A stretch of DNA of 23,545 bases from assembly GCA_900552655.1 (NCBI GenBank), contig USAE01000023.1:1-23545 (forward strand). The letters are read 5' to 3'. This document shows positions 16,016 to 23,545 of the stretch, in pieces. The DNA is from an uncultured Clostridium sp. Lineage in GTDB: Bacteria; Bacillota; Clostridia; TANB77; CAG-508. The position numbers were made by a program, and so were the translations under genes. The notes below the pieces were generated by a model. That model saw only the letters and a program-made list of their open reading frames with translations, searched no databases and was not told the DNA's origin. Position 1 is the stretch's first letter. Each line of letters starts with the position of its first letter.

Positions 16016-16445
16016 GGACTAATAATTCGTCTTCTGTTATTAGTTCTTTTTTTAACAATTCTTCTGTTTCTATATAATGTACTTTTATTTTTATGTTTTT
16101 TTCCTCACTAGATATTTCCATTATGTCATGATGTTCTTCTTTGCTATATGATTCTATTTTTATTTCATCTAATAGACTTATGTTAGTTTCTTTATTATTT
16201 AACATACAAAAATATGCCCAATATTTATATCCTAATTTATTAGCTTCTTCCTTATTGCAAATTGTAATTGTAACCATATCTTCGTTTGTTTTAATATTTA
16301 TACCATTAAATATTTGGCTATTTTCTATTAATTCAATATTTTTTAAGTCCTTAAAGTTTTTTTCTAATTTTGTATTTATTAAATTAATTGTTTCTTTTGT
16401 GTTATTATTTATATTTTCTTTTAATTTTTCTAATTTAGTATTCAC
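15999..16445 (-). CDS. Unknown small acidic cytoplasmic protein
   Basis: 148 aa, family not recognised, no signal peptide or membrane helix. The first 40 or so residues are Lys/Glu/Asn-rich and probably helical (NTKLEKLKENINNNTKET); the rest is Glu/Ile-rich with a small central hydrophobic patch (YKYWAYFCMLNN). The C-terminus (ELITEDELLVLIEVL) is strongly acidic. The start is GTG at 16445, preceded by AAAGGAG (16457-16463) at an 11-base spacing, slightly long. An extended -10 promoter lies just upstream, which supports a real gene. It lies downstream of htrA on the same strand and overlaps the flippase gene tail to tail. Confidence 0.7.
   Translation of the reverse strand: MNTKLEKLKENINNNTKETINLINTKLEKNFKDLKNIELIENSQIFNGINIKTNEDMVTITICNKEEANKLGYKYWAYFCMLNNKETNISLLDEIKIESYSKEEHHDIMEISSEEKNIKIKVHYIETEELLKKELITEDELLVLIEVL
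16015..16053 (+). terminator. Intrinsic terminator of the flippase gene, inside the convergent gene
   Basis: AGGACTAATAA (16015-16025) pairs over all 11 positions (one G-U) with TTATTAGTTCT (16037-16047), and the T-run spans 16047-16053. The stem begins at the last base of the flippase stop codon. The whole element lies within the coding region of the minus-strand 148-aa gene. Confidence 0.75.
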
Positions 16446-16481
16446 AATTAATTCTTCTCCTTTCCAGGCTGTTATGTTAAT

Positions 16482-16510
16482 ATTAAAACATATTTAGTAA
16501 ATTTTTACAA
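16482..16510 (-). promoter_or_regulatory. Extended -10 promoter for the 148-aa gene
   Basis: On the minus strand TTGTAA (16505-16510) and TTTAAT (16482-16487) are 17 bases apart, with TGT directly before the -10 (extended -10). It sits 36 bases upstream of the GTG start. This suggests the 148-aa gene can be expressed independently of htrA. Confidence 0.65.
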
Positions 16511-16556
16511 GAATAAAATCTCGATATTATTCGTCATCTTTCGACATTATCTTTAG

Positions 16557-17690
16557 TTATCTTTTCCTTAAGGTTAATTTTAACGTATTAGTGTTGTTAC
16601 CTCTTTTATACTCCATTTTTATAGTTTCTCCTGGTGTTTTTGTATAAATATATTCTTTAATATCATTCATAGTATATATCGGCTTATCATCTATTTTTAA
16701 AATTATATCGCCTTTTAATAGTCCCACTTCATATGCTGGGCTATTAGGTTCTACATTTTCTATATATACTCCACTGTCTAATTTTAAATCTTTATTTATA
16801 TATGGAATAATATTTTTGTCGTATCCAGAAACTCCTATATATGGTTCTTCAAAATTTCCTGTAGAAGCAAATTTTTCTATTATTGGTTTTATAACATTTA
16901 CTGGTACTGCAAACCCAATTCCTTCTGCTGTTTCTATTTTTAATGAATTTATTCCTATAACTTCACCTTTTTGGTTTATTAATGGACCTCCACTATTTCC
17001 TGGGTTTATTGTAGCATCTGTTTGGATTAAGTCTGACATTAAAATTTCCTTATTATCTTCTATAAATTTTATAGTTCTTGATTTTGCACTTATTATTCCA
17101 GAAGTTACTGTTCTTTCAAATTCATATCCTATTGGGTTTCCAATTGCATATACTGGCTCTCCTGCTTTTACACTATTAGAATTTCCAAATTTTGCTGGTT
17201 TTAAACCTGTTAAATTTATTTTTACAATACTTAAGTCCAATGTTTCATCTGCCCAAACTACTTTTGCATCATATGTGCTACCATTTTCTAATGTTACATA
17301 GCAATTGCTAAACTTATCACCAGAAACATGTCTATTGGTAACTATATAACCATTTGTAGTAGCAATAACACCTGTTCCTAACCCTAATTTTTCTATTCCT
17401 TTTTCTGCAAATATAGAGCTTCCTAATTCTTTTATTTTCGAAATTCCAACTACGCTTAAATTCACTTCTTCTATTATTTCTTCTATCGTTTTTTCTTTGC
17501 TTACTTCTGTTTGTATTTCTTTGGTAGTTCTTTCTACTTTTAAACTTTCATTACTATTCTTTACATCTATTCTTAAATATAATCTAATTAATGAAGCAAT
17601 AAGAACTACAATTATGACTAATATAAATGCGATAAAAATATTTTTTCCTACATTTTTTGTCTTTCTTTTTACTCTTTTGTATTTTTGCAT
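16557..17690 (-). CDS. htrA: HtrA/DegP-family membrane-anchored serine protease with PDZ domain
   Basis: 377 aa surface protease or chaperone for misfolded exported proteins. A short basic cytoplasmic tail and one transmembrane helix (about 17-36) precede a charged linker, the trypsin-like S1C domain (about 75-270) and one PDZ domain (about 283-375, with GVYIENVEPNSPAYEVGL). The catalytic triad is complete: His121 (VTNRHVSG), Asp152 (TLDLSIVKI) and Ser233 (NPGNSGGPL). The ATG at 17690 is set by AAAGGAGG (17697-17704) with a spacer of six T. That site is partly in the 3' arm of a terminator-like hairpin that also follows the upstream ligase gene, 65 bases away. No clear terminator follows; the 111 bases to the next minus-strand gene contain its promoter and a short repeat, ATAATRTCGA twice. 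Confidence 0.95.
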   Translation of the reverse strand: MQKYKRVKRKTKNVGKNIFIAFILVIIVVLIASLIRLYLRIDVKNSNESLKVERTTKEIQTEVSKEKTIEEIIEEVNLSVVGISKIKELGSSIFAEKGIEKLGLGTGVIATTNGYIVTNRHVSGDKFSNCYVTLENGSTYDAKVVWADETLDLSIVKINLTGLKPAKFGNSNSVKAGEPVYAIGNPIGYEFERTVTSGIISAKSRTIKFIEDNKEILMSDLIQTDATINPGNSGGPLINQKGEVIGINSLKIETAEGIGFAVPVNVIKPIIEKFASTGNFEEPYIGVSGYDKNIIPYINKDLKLDSGVYIENVEPNSPAYEVGLLKGDIILKIDDKPIYTMNDIKEYIYTKTPGETIKMEYKRGNNTNTLKLTLRKR

Positions 17691-17741
17691 AAAAAACCTC
17701 CTTTGGAAAACCTTTCATATTAATTTATGTTTTCCAAAAGG
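17691..17741 (-). terminator. Terminator-like hairpin whose 3' arm holds the htrA Shine-Dalgarno
   Basis: On the minus strand CCTTTTGGAAAAC (17729-17741) pairs with GTTTTCCAAAGG (17700-17711) with one bulged base and a 17-base loop, and ends near six T (17691-17696). It begins 14 bases after the ligase stop codon. AAAGG of the htrA Shine-Dalgarno AAAGGAGG (17697-17704) is in the 3' arm, and the T-run is the whole spacer to the ATG. The plus strand also has a T-run after the stem, so it may stop antisense transcripts too. Confidence 0.7.
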
Positions 17742-17755
17742 ATTTTTTTAATACA

Positions 17756-19465
17756 TTATTTAGCTTTTTCCATCTTATTTATTTCTTGATATCTTTTTAC
17801 TTTATGTGTTGTAGTTTTATCTAATGGTTCTTCTGTAACTGTTATTTCTTTTATATGCTTATATGCTGGTAATTCTTTATTTATTTCTTTTATTTGTTTC
17901 CAAATTTCTTCTTTGTACTCTTCTTCAGTTTTTTCTCCTAATTCTTTTGTTATTAAATCTTTATTATATACAACTTTAGCACAAATTAATGTATCTGTAA
18001 CATTTTTTTCTCTTGCATATATTAAGCTTTCTTCTACATAATTAATTTTATTTATTAAAAATTCTAGTTCTTGTGGGTATATATTTTTTCCATTTCTAAG
18101 TACTATAACATCACTTTTTCTACCAGTTACATATAAAAAACCATCTTTGTCTATATAACCATAATCACCTGTACAAAACCAGCCTTTTTTTAGTACTTTC
18201 TTTGTTGCTTCTTTATTTTCATAATATCCTAACATTATACTTGGACCTTTTGCCATAATTTCACCTATACCATCTTTATCTTTATCTGCAATTTTAACTT
18301 CTAAATTGCATAAAGGTAATCCTACAGACCCAGGTCTTTTTCTTTCATCTGTTTCTGCTGCAATTACTGGTGATGTTTCTGTTAAACCATACCCCTGTAC
18401 TAGTTCTATTCCAAGTGCATTATAACCTTCTATTGTTTCTTTGTTCATTGGAGCTGCACCATATAGTACAACTCTTAAGTATTCATCAAATTGTTTTAGT
18501 ACTGGCTTAAATAAAACTTTTCTTGCATCTATATGGCATTTTAATAAAACTTCTGAAACTTTCTTCATTGTGTTTATTAATTTTTCTTTTCCACTATCTG
18601 CTATTCCTTTTTGAATTTTTTTGTACATTGTTTCTAAAACTAGTGGAACTGCAACAAATACACTAACTTTAAATTCTTTTAAATTATCTGCAATATGTCT
18701 TAGCCCTTCACAAAAAGCAATTGTAGCACCACTATATGTACCATATAAAAAGGTTATTGTACATTCGAATGTATGATGTATTGGTAAAAATGAAAGTAAT
18801 GTATCTGTTTTATATAATTTTACATGTTTAGATATAGCACTTATGTTAGAGCAAATGTTGTTTTGTGATAACATTACTGCTTTAGGCTCACTAGTAGTAC
18901 CAGATGTAAATAGCATTATATACATTTCGGTGTTATTTATAGTTACTTTATTATATTTTGCCTTATTTGATTTTAATATCTTTCTACCACTTTCTATAAA
19001 GTCTTTAAATTGTACTACACTTTCATCTTTTTTATTATCCATACAAATTTTATATTTTATATTTAGTCCATCTTTTATTGCATTTTCTATAGCTTCAGTA
19101 TATTTTTCTTCATATACTACTAAGTCTACTTCACTTCTTTTTAGCAATTTTTCTATTTCTACATTAGTTAATGCTTTATCTAGTGGTACAATTACTTTTC
19201 CTGCACATTCCACTCCTAGGTATGTAACACACCATTCATATCTATTATCTCCTATAACTGCAACTCTCTTTGTATCACTTGCAATAATAGCTTCAGACAT
19301 AGACTTAATATCTTCTGCATATTCCGAATATGTAATTTCTTTTATTTCTCCATCTTTTTTATATTTAAAAGCTGCTTTATCCTTAAATTGCTCATACCTT
19401 TTAACTAATTCTCTAAAATTTTTTATTGGTTTTCTTTCAATATCGTCTTTAGGTTGTTTACTCAT
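17756..19465 (-). CDS. AMP-forming acyl-CoA ligase (long-chain fatty acid-CoA ligase-like)
   Basis: 569 aa member of the ANL superfamily: a carboxylic acid, probably a fatty acid, is activated with ATP to an acyl-AMP and passed to CoA or a carrier thiol. The P-loop is FTSGTTSEPKAV (186-197); YGLTET (359-364), the TGD aspartate (434) and Arg449 in VTGRKSDVIVLRNGKNIYP complete the adenylating core. The C-terminal lobe carries TTTHKVKR, with the probable catalytic Lys555. No carrier domain is attached. Motif order and length fit bacterial long-chain acyl-CoA synthetases of the FadD15 type, but chain length cannot be read from sequence. AGGGGAAG five bases before the ATG sets the start. It has its own promoter, reads divergently from the NRPS gene, and lies upstream of htrA. 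It could feed acyl groups to the NRPS or serve ordinary lipid metabolism. Confidence 0.9.
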   Translation of the reverse strand: MSKQPKDDIERKPIKNFRELVKRYEQFKDKAAFKYKKDGEIKEITYSEYAEDIKSMSEAIIASDTKRVAVIGDNRYEWCVTYLGVECAGKVIVPLDKALTNVEIEKLLKRSEVDLVVYEEKYTEAIENAIKDGLNIKYKICMDNKKDESVVQFKDFIESGRKILKSNKAKYNKVTINNTEMYIMLFTSGTTSEPKAVMLSQNNICSNISAISKHVKLYKTDTLLSFLPIHHTFECTITFLYGTYSGATIAFCEGLRHIADNLKEFKVSVFVAVPLVLETMYKKIQKGIADSGKEKLINTMKKVSEVLLKCHIDARKVLFKPVLKQFDEYLRVVLYGAAPMNKETIEGYNALGIELVQGYGLTETSPVIAAETDERKRPGSVGLPLCNLEVKIADKDKDGIGEIMAKGPSIMLGYYENKEATKKVLKKGWFCTGDYGYIDKDGFLYVTGRKSDVIVLRNGKNIYPQELEFLINKINYVEESLIYAREKNVTDTLICAKVVYNKDLITKELGEKTEEEYKEEIWKQIKEINKELPAYKHIKEITVTEEPLDKTTTHKVKRYQEINKMEKAK

Positions 19466-19494
19466 AACTTCCCCTACTTTCTTTAGTTTTACCC

Positions 19495-19523
19495 ATTCTA
19501 TAACAAATGGTAAAATTGTTCAA
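19495..19523 (-). promoter_or_regulatory. Promoter for the acyl-CoA ligase gene
   Basis: On the minus strand TTGAAC (19518-19523) and TAGAAT (19495-19500) are 17 bases apart. Half-sites CCATT (19493-19497) and AATGG (19506-19510) form an inverted repeat over the -10 and spacer, a possible operator. Confidence 0.6.
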
Positions 19524-19531
19524 TATTTTTA

Positions 19532-19560
19532 TTGCTTTTTAATTTTTTTAAGTATATAAT
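19532..19560 (+). promoter_or_regulatory. Promoter for the NRPS gene
   Basis: TTGCTT (19532-19537) and a perfect TATAAT (19555-19560) are 17 bases apart. Transcription would begin near 19567, leaving a leader of about 19 bases with AAGGGTGA (19573-19580) before the ATG at 19586. The -35 boxes of this promoter and the divergent ligase promoter are only 8 bases apart, so the two genes may be regulated together. Confidence 0.75.
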
Positions 19561-19585
19561 TTCTAAAAGATTAAGGGTGATGTTT

Positions 19586-22500
19586 ATGAATAACTTAAAA
19601 TTATACAATTTAACTATTCCACAAAAGGCAATTTATTTGGCTGAACAATATTCATCTGGAACTAGCTTAAATTCTATAGGTGGAAATTTAATTATAGAAG
19701 AAAATGTAAATTTGGATTTACTAGAAAAAGCTTTAAATATTTTTGTAAAAAATAATGACGCACTTAGAATAAGAATTCATATGGAAAATGGAACTCCTAT
19801 GCAATACATATCTCCATATGAACCTTTTTATTTAAAGCGCGTTTTTTTAAAAGAAAAAAGTGATTTAGAAGGTTTAACTTCTGAAATTATAAACACTCCT
19901 TTTACTTTTCTTGACTCTACTTTATTTTATTTTTCACTTTTTAAATTTGAAGATGGCTCTGGTGGATTCAATGTATCTTTGCATCATATAATATCTGATG
20001 CATGGTCTATGAGTCTACTTGTAGATAGTGTACTTAAAATTTATTCTAATTTATTAAACAACACCCCCATAAATGAAGATGTAAACTATTCTTATTTAGA
20101 TTTTATAAAAAATGAACAAGATTATTTTAATACCTCAAGGTTTAAAAAAGACAAAGAGTTTTGGAATTCTTTCTTTAGTACAGAACCTCAGCACATCTTA
20201 ATTTCGCAAAAAAAAGAAAAACGTATAACGACTACTGCTAAGAGGAAATCATTTGTATTAAATAAAGAATTGTATGAAAGAATAAATTCTCTTTGTAAAA
20301 AAAATAATTGTTCCTTATATTCTTTTTTTATGGCTATTTATTCCTTATATTTAGCTAGGCTTAATAATACTAATTTTTCTACAATAGGTACTCCAATTTT
20401 AAATAGAGTAAATATTAAAGAAAAATCTACCTGTGGTATTTTTTGTGGTACTCAACCATTTTGTTTAAATATTAATTATGCAATGTCTTTTTCCGATTTT
20501 CTAAAAGATGTTACATGTAATCAAATAAAATTTTTTAGACACCAAAAATACCCATATTCTACTCTATTGGAAGACTTAAAAAAACAATATAATATTTCTT
20601 ATAATTTATATGATTTAGCATTTTCTTATCAAAATGCTAGAACTAATAATGCTATATCTGATATTAAAATTCATACTAACTGGTTTTTTAATAATAATTG
20701 TTCAGATTCACTACAAATTCATTTTTATGATTTAGATGACACTGGAATAATTAATATTTATTATGATTATAAAATTTCTAAGTTTTCGCAACAAGAGATA
20801 GAAGTTCTACACTCTAGAATAATTAACATGGCTATTCAAGTATTAGATAATTCTTCTATTTTGTTGGAAGATATTAGTATTATTGATGATTCAGAAAAAC
20901 AATTTATAGATAATATTTCTGGAAATATTAAGATTGGTCACCCTAGAAATATAGGAATTCACGATTTAATATCAGCAAAAGCAAAAGAATATCCTAATAA
21001 TACTGCCATTACTTTTAATAATTCACACATTTCTTACAAAGATTTAGATATTTATAGTACTAAAATTGCTAATAATCTTATTAGTAATGGCATAAGAAAA
21101 GGTGATACTGTAGCTGTCTTATTACAGCATAAAGATATTAATCTTATTGCCACACTTCTTGGGATTTTGAAAACTGGTTCAGCATTCTTGGCAATCTACT
21201 CAGGTTATCCTAAAGAAAGAATAGAATATATCCTGCAAGACAGCAATAGTAAAATATTAGTTACCGAAGATTATTTCGACAATTTGAAATTAGATTTCAA
21301 TAAACTATACCTAACAAATTTAAAAGATTTTAAAGAAAATTTCGTATTTCCTAAAGTAGACCCAGACGATAATGCTTACATTATATATACTTCTGGTTCT
21401 ACTGGTAAACCAAAAGGTACTGTTCAGTCACATAATAATATTATAAATTTTGTGTATTCTTTAAATTATTATTTTGACAATACAATATTACCTAACGATA
21501 ATTTTCTATCTGTTACTAATATTTGTTTTGATGTTAGTATGGCAGAAATTTTTACAGCACTTGCTTTTGGTGCAAATTTACACTTATATAAGGATTTAAA
21601 TAATAGTAGTATTTCTAATCTTGCAGAATACATTTATGCTAATAATATTACCTTTTCGTATTTTCCACCTTCTATGTTACATTCTATATACGAAGAGTTA
21701 GATAAATACCCTAAATTAGCATTAAATAAAATATTAGTTGGAGTAGAGCCAATTAAAGCTTGTACTTTAGCTAATTTTTATAAATTAAATCCAGATATAA
21801 AAATTATAAATGGATATGGGCCTTCAGAAACTACTATTTGTTGTACAATGTACAAATTTAAAAACGATTTACCAGCTGATACTATAGTTCCTATTGGCAC
21901 TCCTGTTGGTAATTCTAAAATTTTAATTTTAGATAAATTAAAAAAATCTGTTCCTATCGGAAACATTGGAGAAATATATGTGCAAGGTGAATGTGTTGGT
22001 AATGGATATTTAAATAATCCTGAAAAAACAAAGCTATCTTTTAATTTACAAAATAAACTATATAAAACTGGTGATTTCGCTAAATGGCTTCCAGATGGTA
22101 CAATCATGTTTGTTGGTAGAAATGACAATCAAGTAAAATATAGAGGTTATAGGATTGATTTAGGTGAAATTGAAAGTACTATAAAAAATATTTCTGGTAT
22201 TAAAAATTGTACCGTTATTTTTAATAATGAAGATTCTGCAAATCCAACATTAATTGCCTTTGTTATTATGGACTCATCTAAAATAGATCAAGAAACTTTT
22301 AGAAACCAACTCGTTAAAAAGCTACCACACTATATGGTGCCAAACCAATTTGAATTTTTAGCAGAGTTTCCTTTAAACACTAATGGAAAAATAGATAGAA
22401 AAAAATTGTTGTCTTTTGCCCAAGATAAAGATAATGAAATTTATGAACCACCTAAAAATGAACTAGAAAAAACTCTATGTTCTATATGGGAAAAAGTTTT

Positions 22501-23536
22501 AGGAAAGGATACAGTTGGTATTAAAGATAATTTCTTTTCTTTAGGTGGTGACTCTTTAGATTCAATTAAAGTTTCAGTAGAAGCTTTAGAATATGGTATA
22601 AATTTATCAGCACAAGATTTTTATAGATATCCTACTATTAAATTATTAGAAAAATATGCAATTTCCACTAAAGATATTAATATTGAAAATAACGATTCTT
22701 ATAAATATGAAGGCTTTACAATAGAAAAGCCTGAGCCTATTTCTTTGAATGGTGATATATTATTAACCGGAGCTACTGGTTTTTTAGGTTCCCATCTTCT
22801 TTATGAGTTACTTAAGAAAACTCCTTACACTGTATATTGTTTAGTTAGAGGAAATTCGTTGAAAAATGCAACTAGCAGGCTGAAAGAAAGATTAAATTAC
22901 TATTTTAAAGATGGCTTAAATTCTTATTTTGGAAATAGAATATTTGTTATTAATGGTGATTTTACTAAAGAACACCTTGGGCTTTCTTATAAACTATATA
23001 ATAGTTTAAAACAGAATATTAAATATATAATTAATTCTGCTGCAACTGTTAAACATCTAGGAAATTATTCTAATTTCGAAAAAACAAATGTATTAAGTGT
23101 AAAAAATTTAATAGATGTGTGTAAAGATATTAAAAATTGTCATTTAGTACACATTTCTACACTATCTATAGCAGGAACTGAGGATCCAAAAGGTGAATTT
23201 TCTTTTACAGAAAAGGATTTATTTATTAACCAAGATGTTGGTGATAACATTTATATAAAAACAAAATTTGAAGCAGAAAGATTGCTTTTAGCAGAGCAAA
23301 AAAACGGTCTCCCTATAACGATATTTCGCTTGGGAAATATTACTTGGAGAAATTCAGATGGTATATTCCAATATGATCTAGATGAAAATTTATTTTTTAA
23401 TTTTATAAAACTTATTTTAAAAACTAAACAAGTTCCTGAAGAATTAAAAAATAAAACATTTAATATAAGTCCTGTAGACGAATGTGCTAATTTAATTATA
23501 TCTATTTTACAAAATAATAATAAATATAATGTATAA
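19586..23536 (+). CDS. Single-module NRPS: condensation, adenylation, carrier and terminal reductase (C-A-T-R)
   Basis: 1316 aa. The condensation domain (about 1-435) has the HHxxxD motif (HHIISD, His133-Asp138) that forms the amide bond. The adenylation domain (about 457-942) has A3 YTSGSTGKPKGT (601-612), A5 NGYGPSETT (742-750), A7 YKTGD (826-830), A8 RGYRIDLGEIE (853-863) and A10 NGKIDR with Lys935. The carrier domain has FFSLGGDSL with Ser990 for the phosphopantetheine arm. The reductase domain starts near 1055 with the NAD(P)-binding TGATGFLGSHLL (1061-1072) and keeps the SDR Tyr1223/Lys1227 pair (YIKTK). The family normally releases an aldehyde or alcohol. The frame stops after about 260 reductase residues, roughly 100 short of usual. 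The ATG at 19586 is chosen over upstream in-frame ATGs at 19532 (in the -35 box) and 19580 (in the Shine-Dalgarno). No phosphopantetheinyl transferase is in the window. Product is inferred. Confidence 0.93.
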   Translation: MNNLKLYNLTIPQKAIYLAEQYSSGTSLNSIGGNLIIEENVNLDLLEKALNIFVKNNDALRIRIHMENGTPMQYISPYEPFYLKRVFLKEKSDLEGLTSEIINTPFTFLDSTLFYFSLFKFEDGSGGFNVSLHHIISDAWSMSLLVDSVLKIYSNLLNNTPINEDVNYSYLDFIKNEQDYFNTSRFKKDKEFWNSFFSTEPQHILISQKKEKRITTTAKRKSFVLNKELYERINSLCKKNNCSLYSFFMAIYSLYLARLNNTNFSTIGTPILNRVNIKEKSTCGIFCGTQPFCLNINYAMSFSDFLKDVTCNQIKFFRHQKYPYSTLLEDLKKQYNISYNLYDLAFSYQNARTNNAISDIKIHTNWFFNNNCSDSLQIHFYDLDDTGIINIYYDYKISKFSQQEIEVLHSRIINMAIQVLDNSSILLEDISIIDDSEKQFIDNISGNIKIGHPRNIGIHDLISAKAKEYPNNTAITFNNSHISYKDLDIYSTKIANNLISNGIRKGDTVAVLLQHKDINLIATLLGILKTGSAFLAIYSGYPKERIEYILQDSNSKILVTEDYFDNLKLDFNKLYLTNLKDFKENFVFPKVDPDDNAYIIYTSGSTGKPKGTVQSHNNIINFVYSLNYYFDNTILPNDNFLSVTNICFDVSMAEIFTALAFGANLHLYKDLNNSSISNLAEYIYANNITFSYFPPSMLHSIYEELDKYPKLALNKILVGVEPIKACTLANFYKLNPDIKIINGYGPSETTICCTMYKFKNDLPADTIVPIGTPVGNSKILILDKLKKSVPIGNIGEIYVQGECVGNGYLNNPEKTKLSFNLQNKLYKTGDFAKWLPDGTIMFVGRNDNQVKYRGYRIDLGEIESTIKNISGIKNCTVIFNNEDSANPTLIAFVIMDSSKIDQETFRNQLVKKLPHYMVPNQFEFLAEFPLNTNGKIDRKKLLSFAQDKDNEIYEPPKNELEKTLCSIWEKVLGKDTVGIKDNFFSLGGDSLDSIKVSVEALEYGINLSAQDFYRYPTIKLLEKYAISTKDINIENNDSYKYEGFTIEKPEPISLNGDILLTGATGFLGSHLLYELLKKTPYTVYCLVRGNSLKNATSRLKERLNYYFKDGLNSYFGNRIFVINGDFTKEHLGLSYKLYNSLKQNIKYIINSAATVKHLGNYSNFEKTNVLSVKNLIDVCKDIKNCHLVHISTLSIAGTEDPKGEFSFTEKDLFINQDVGDNIYIKTKFEAERLLLAEQKNGLPITIFRLGNITWRNSDGIFQYDLDENLFFNFIKLILKTKQVPEELKNKTFNISPVDECANLIISILQNNNKYNV

Positions 23537-23545
23537 CATATTTAT

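Noticed and set aside
18843..19559. Open frame of 238 codons on the plus strand opposite the acyl-CoA ligase
   Set aside because: It overlaps the conserved ligase sequence and both divergent promoters and shows no family motif.
19532..19585. Upstream in-frame ATG codons for the NRPS
   Set aside because: 19532 overlaps the -35 box of its promoter and 19580 overlaps the Shine-Dalgarno; 19586 has an 8-base spacing.

Overview
The window looks like a chromosomal piece of a very AT-rich Gram-positive bacterium, most likely an uncultured, gut-type member of the Clostridia. This rests on the A/T-rich codon use on both strands, strong GGAGG/AGGTGA-type ribosome binding sites, Firmicutes-type RpoB and RpoC, a SpoVB/MurJ-like flippase, Cna-B/thioester adhesin architecture and a small NRPS ending in a reductase domain. 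The standard code fits. No rRNA, tRNA, CRISPR array, intact insertion sequence or prophage gene is visible.

Layout. (1) 1-182: the right half of a long terminator-like hairpin cut by the window edge, then a short non-coding stretch with palindromes. (2) 183-3944 (-): a large thioester/Cna-B/DUF11-like surface protein with its own promoter. (3) 4152-11496 (-): rpoB-rpoC, with a hairpin between them and a terminator after rpoC. The usual rplJ-rplL upstream and rpsL-rpsG-fusA downstream are absent. (4) 11497-12004: a 508-base divergent region holding the rpoB leader with an imperfect repeat and a clear plus-strand promoter. (5) 12005-14414 (+): a membrane-tethered G5-SH3-glucosaminidase and an unknown single-pass exported protein. 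(6) 14495-16015 (+): a SpoVB/MurJ-family flippase whose Shine-Dalgarno lies inside a terminator-like hairpin. It converges on, and overlaps by 17 bases, an unknown 148-aa gene (15999-16445, -). (7) 16557-19465 (-): an acyl-CoA ligase followed by an HtrA protease whose Shine-Dalgarno also lies in a terminator-like hairpin. (8) 19586-23536 (+): a one-module NRPS (C-A-T-R), divergent from the ligase.

How it fits together. Much of the accessory content concerns the cell envelope (adhesin, wall hydrolase, exported protein, flippase, surface protease) and surrounds the core RNA polymerase genes. The most notable part is the right edge: a single-module NRPS with a C-terminal NAD(P)H reductase domain, next to an AMP-forming acyl ligase. 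This could make an N-acylated amino aldehyde or alcohol. The reductase domain stops earlier than the family normally does, 9 bases before the window ends. A second notable pattern is regulatory: in two places the 3' arm of a terminator-like stem carries the Shine-Dalgarno of the next gene and the U-tract is the spacer to the start codon.
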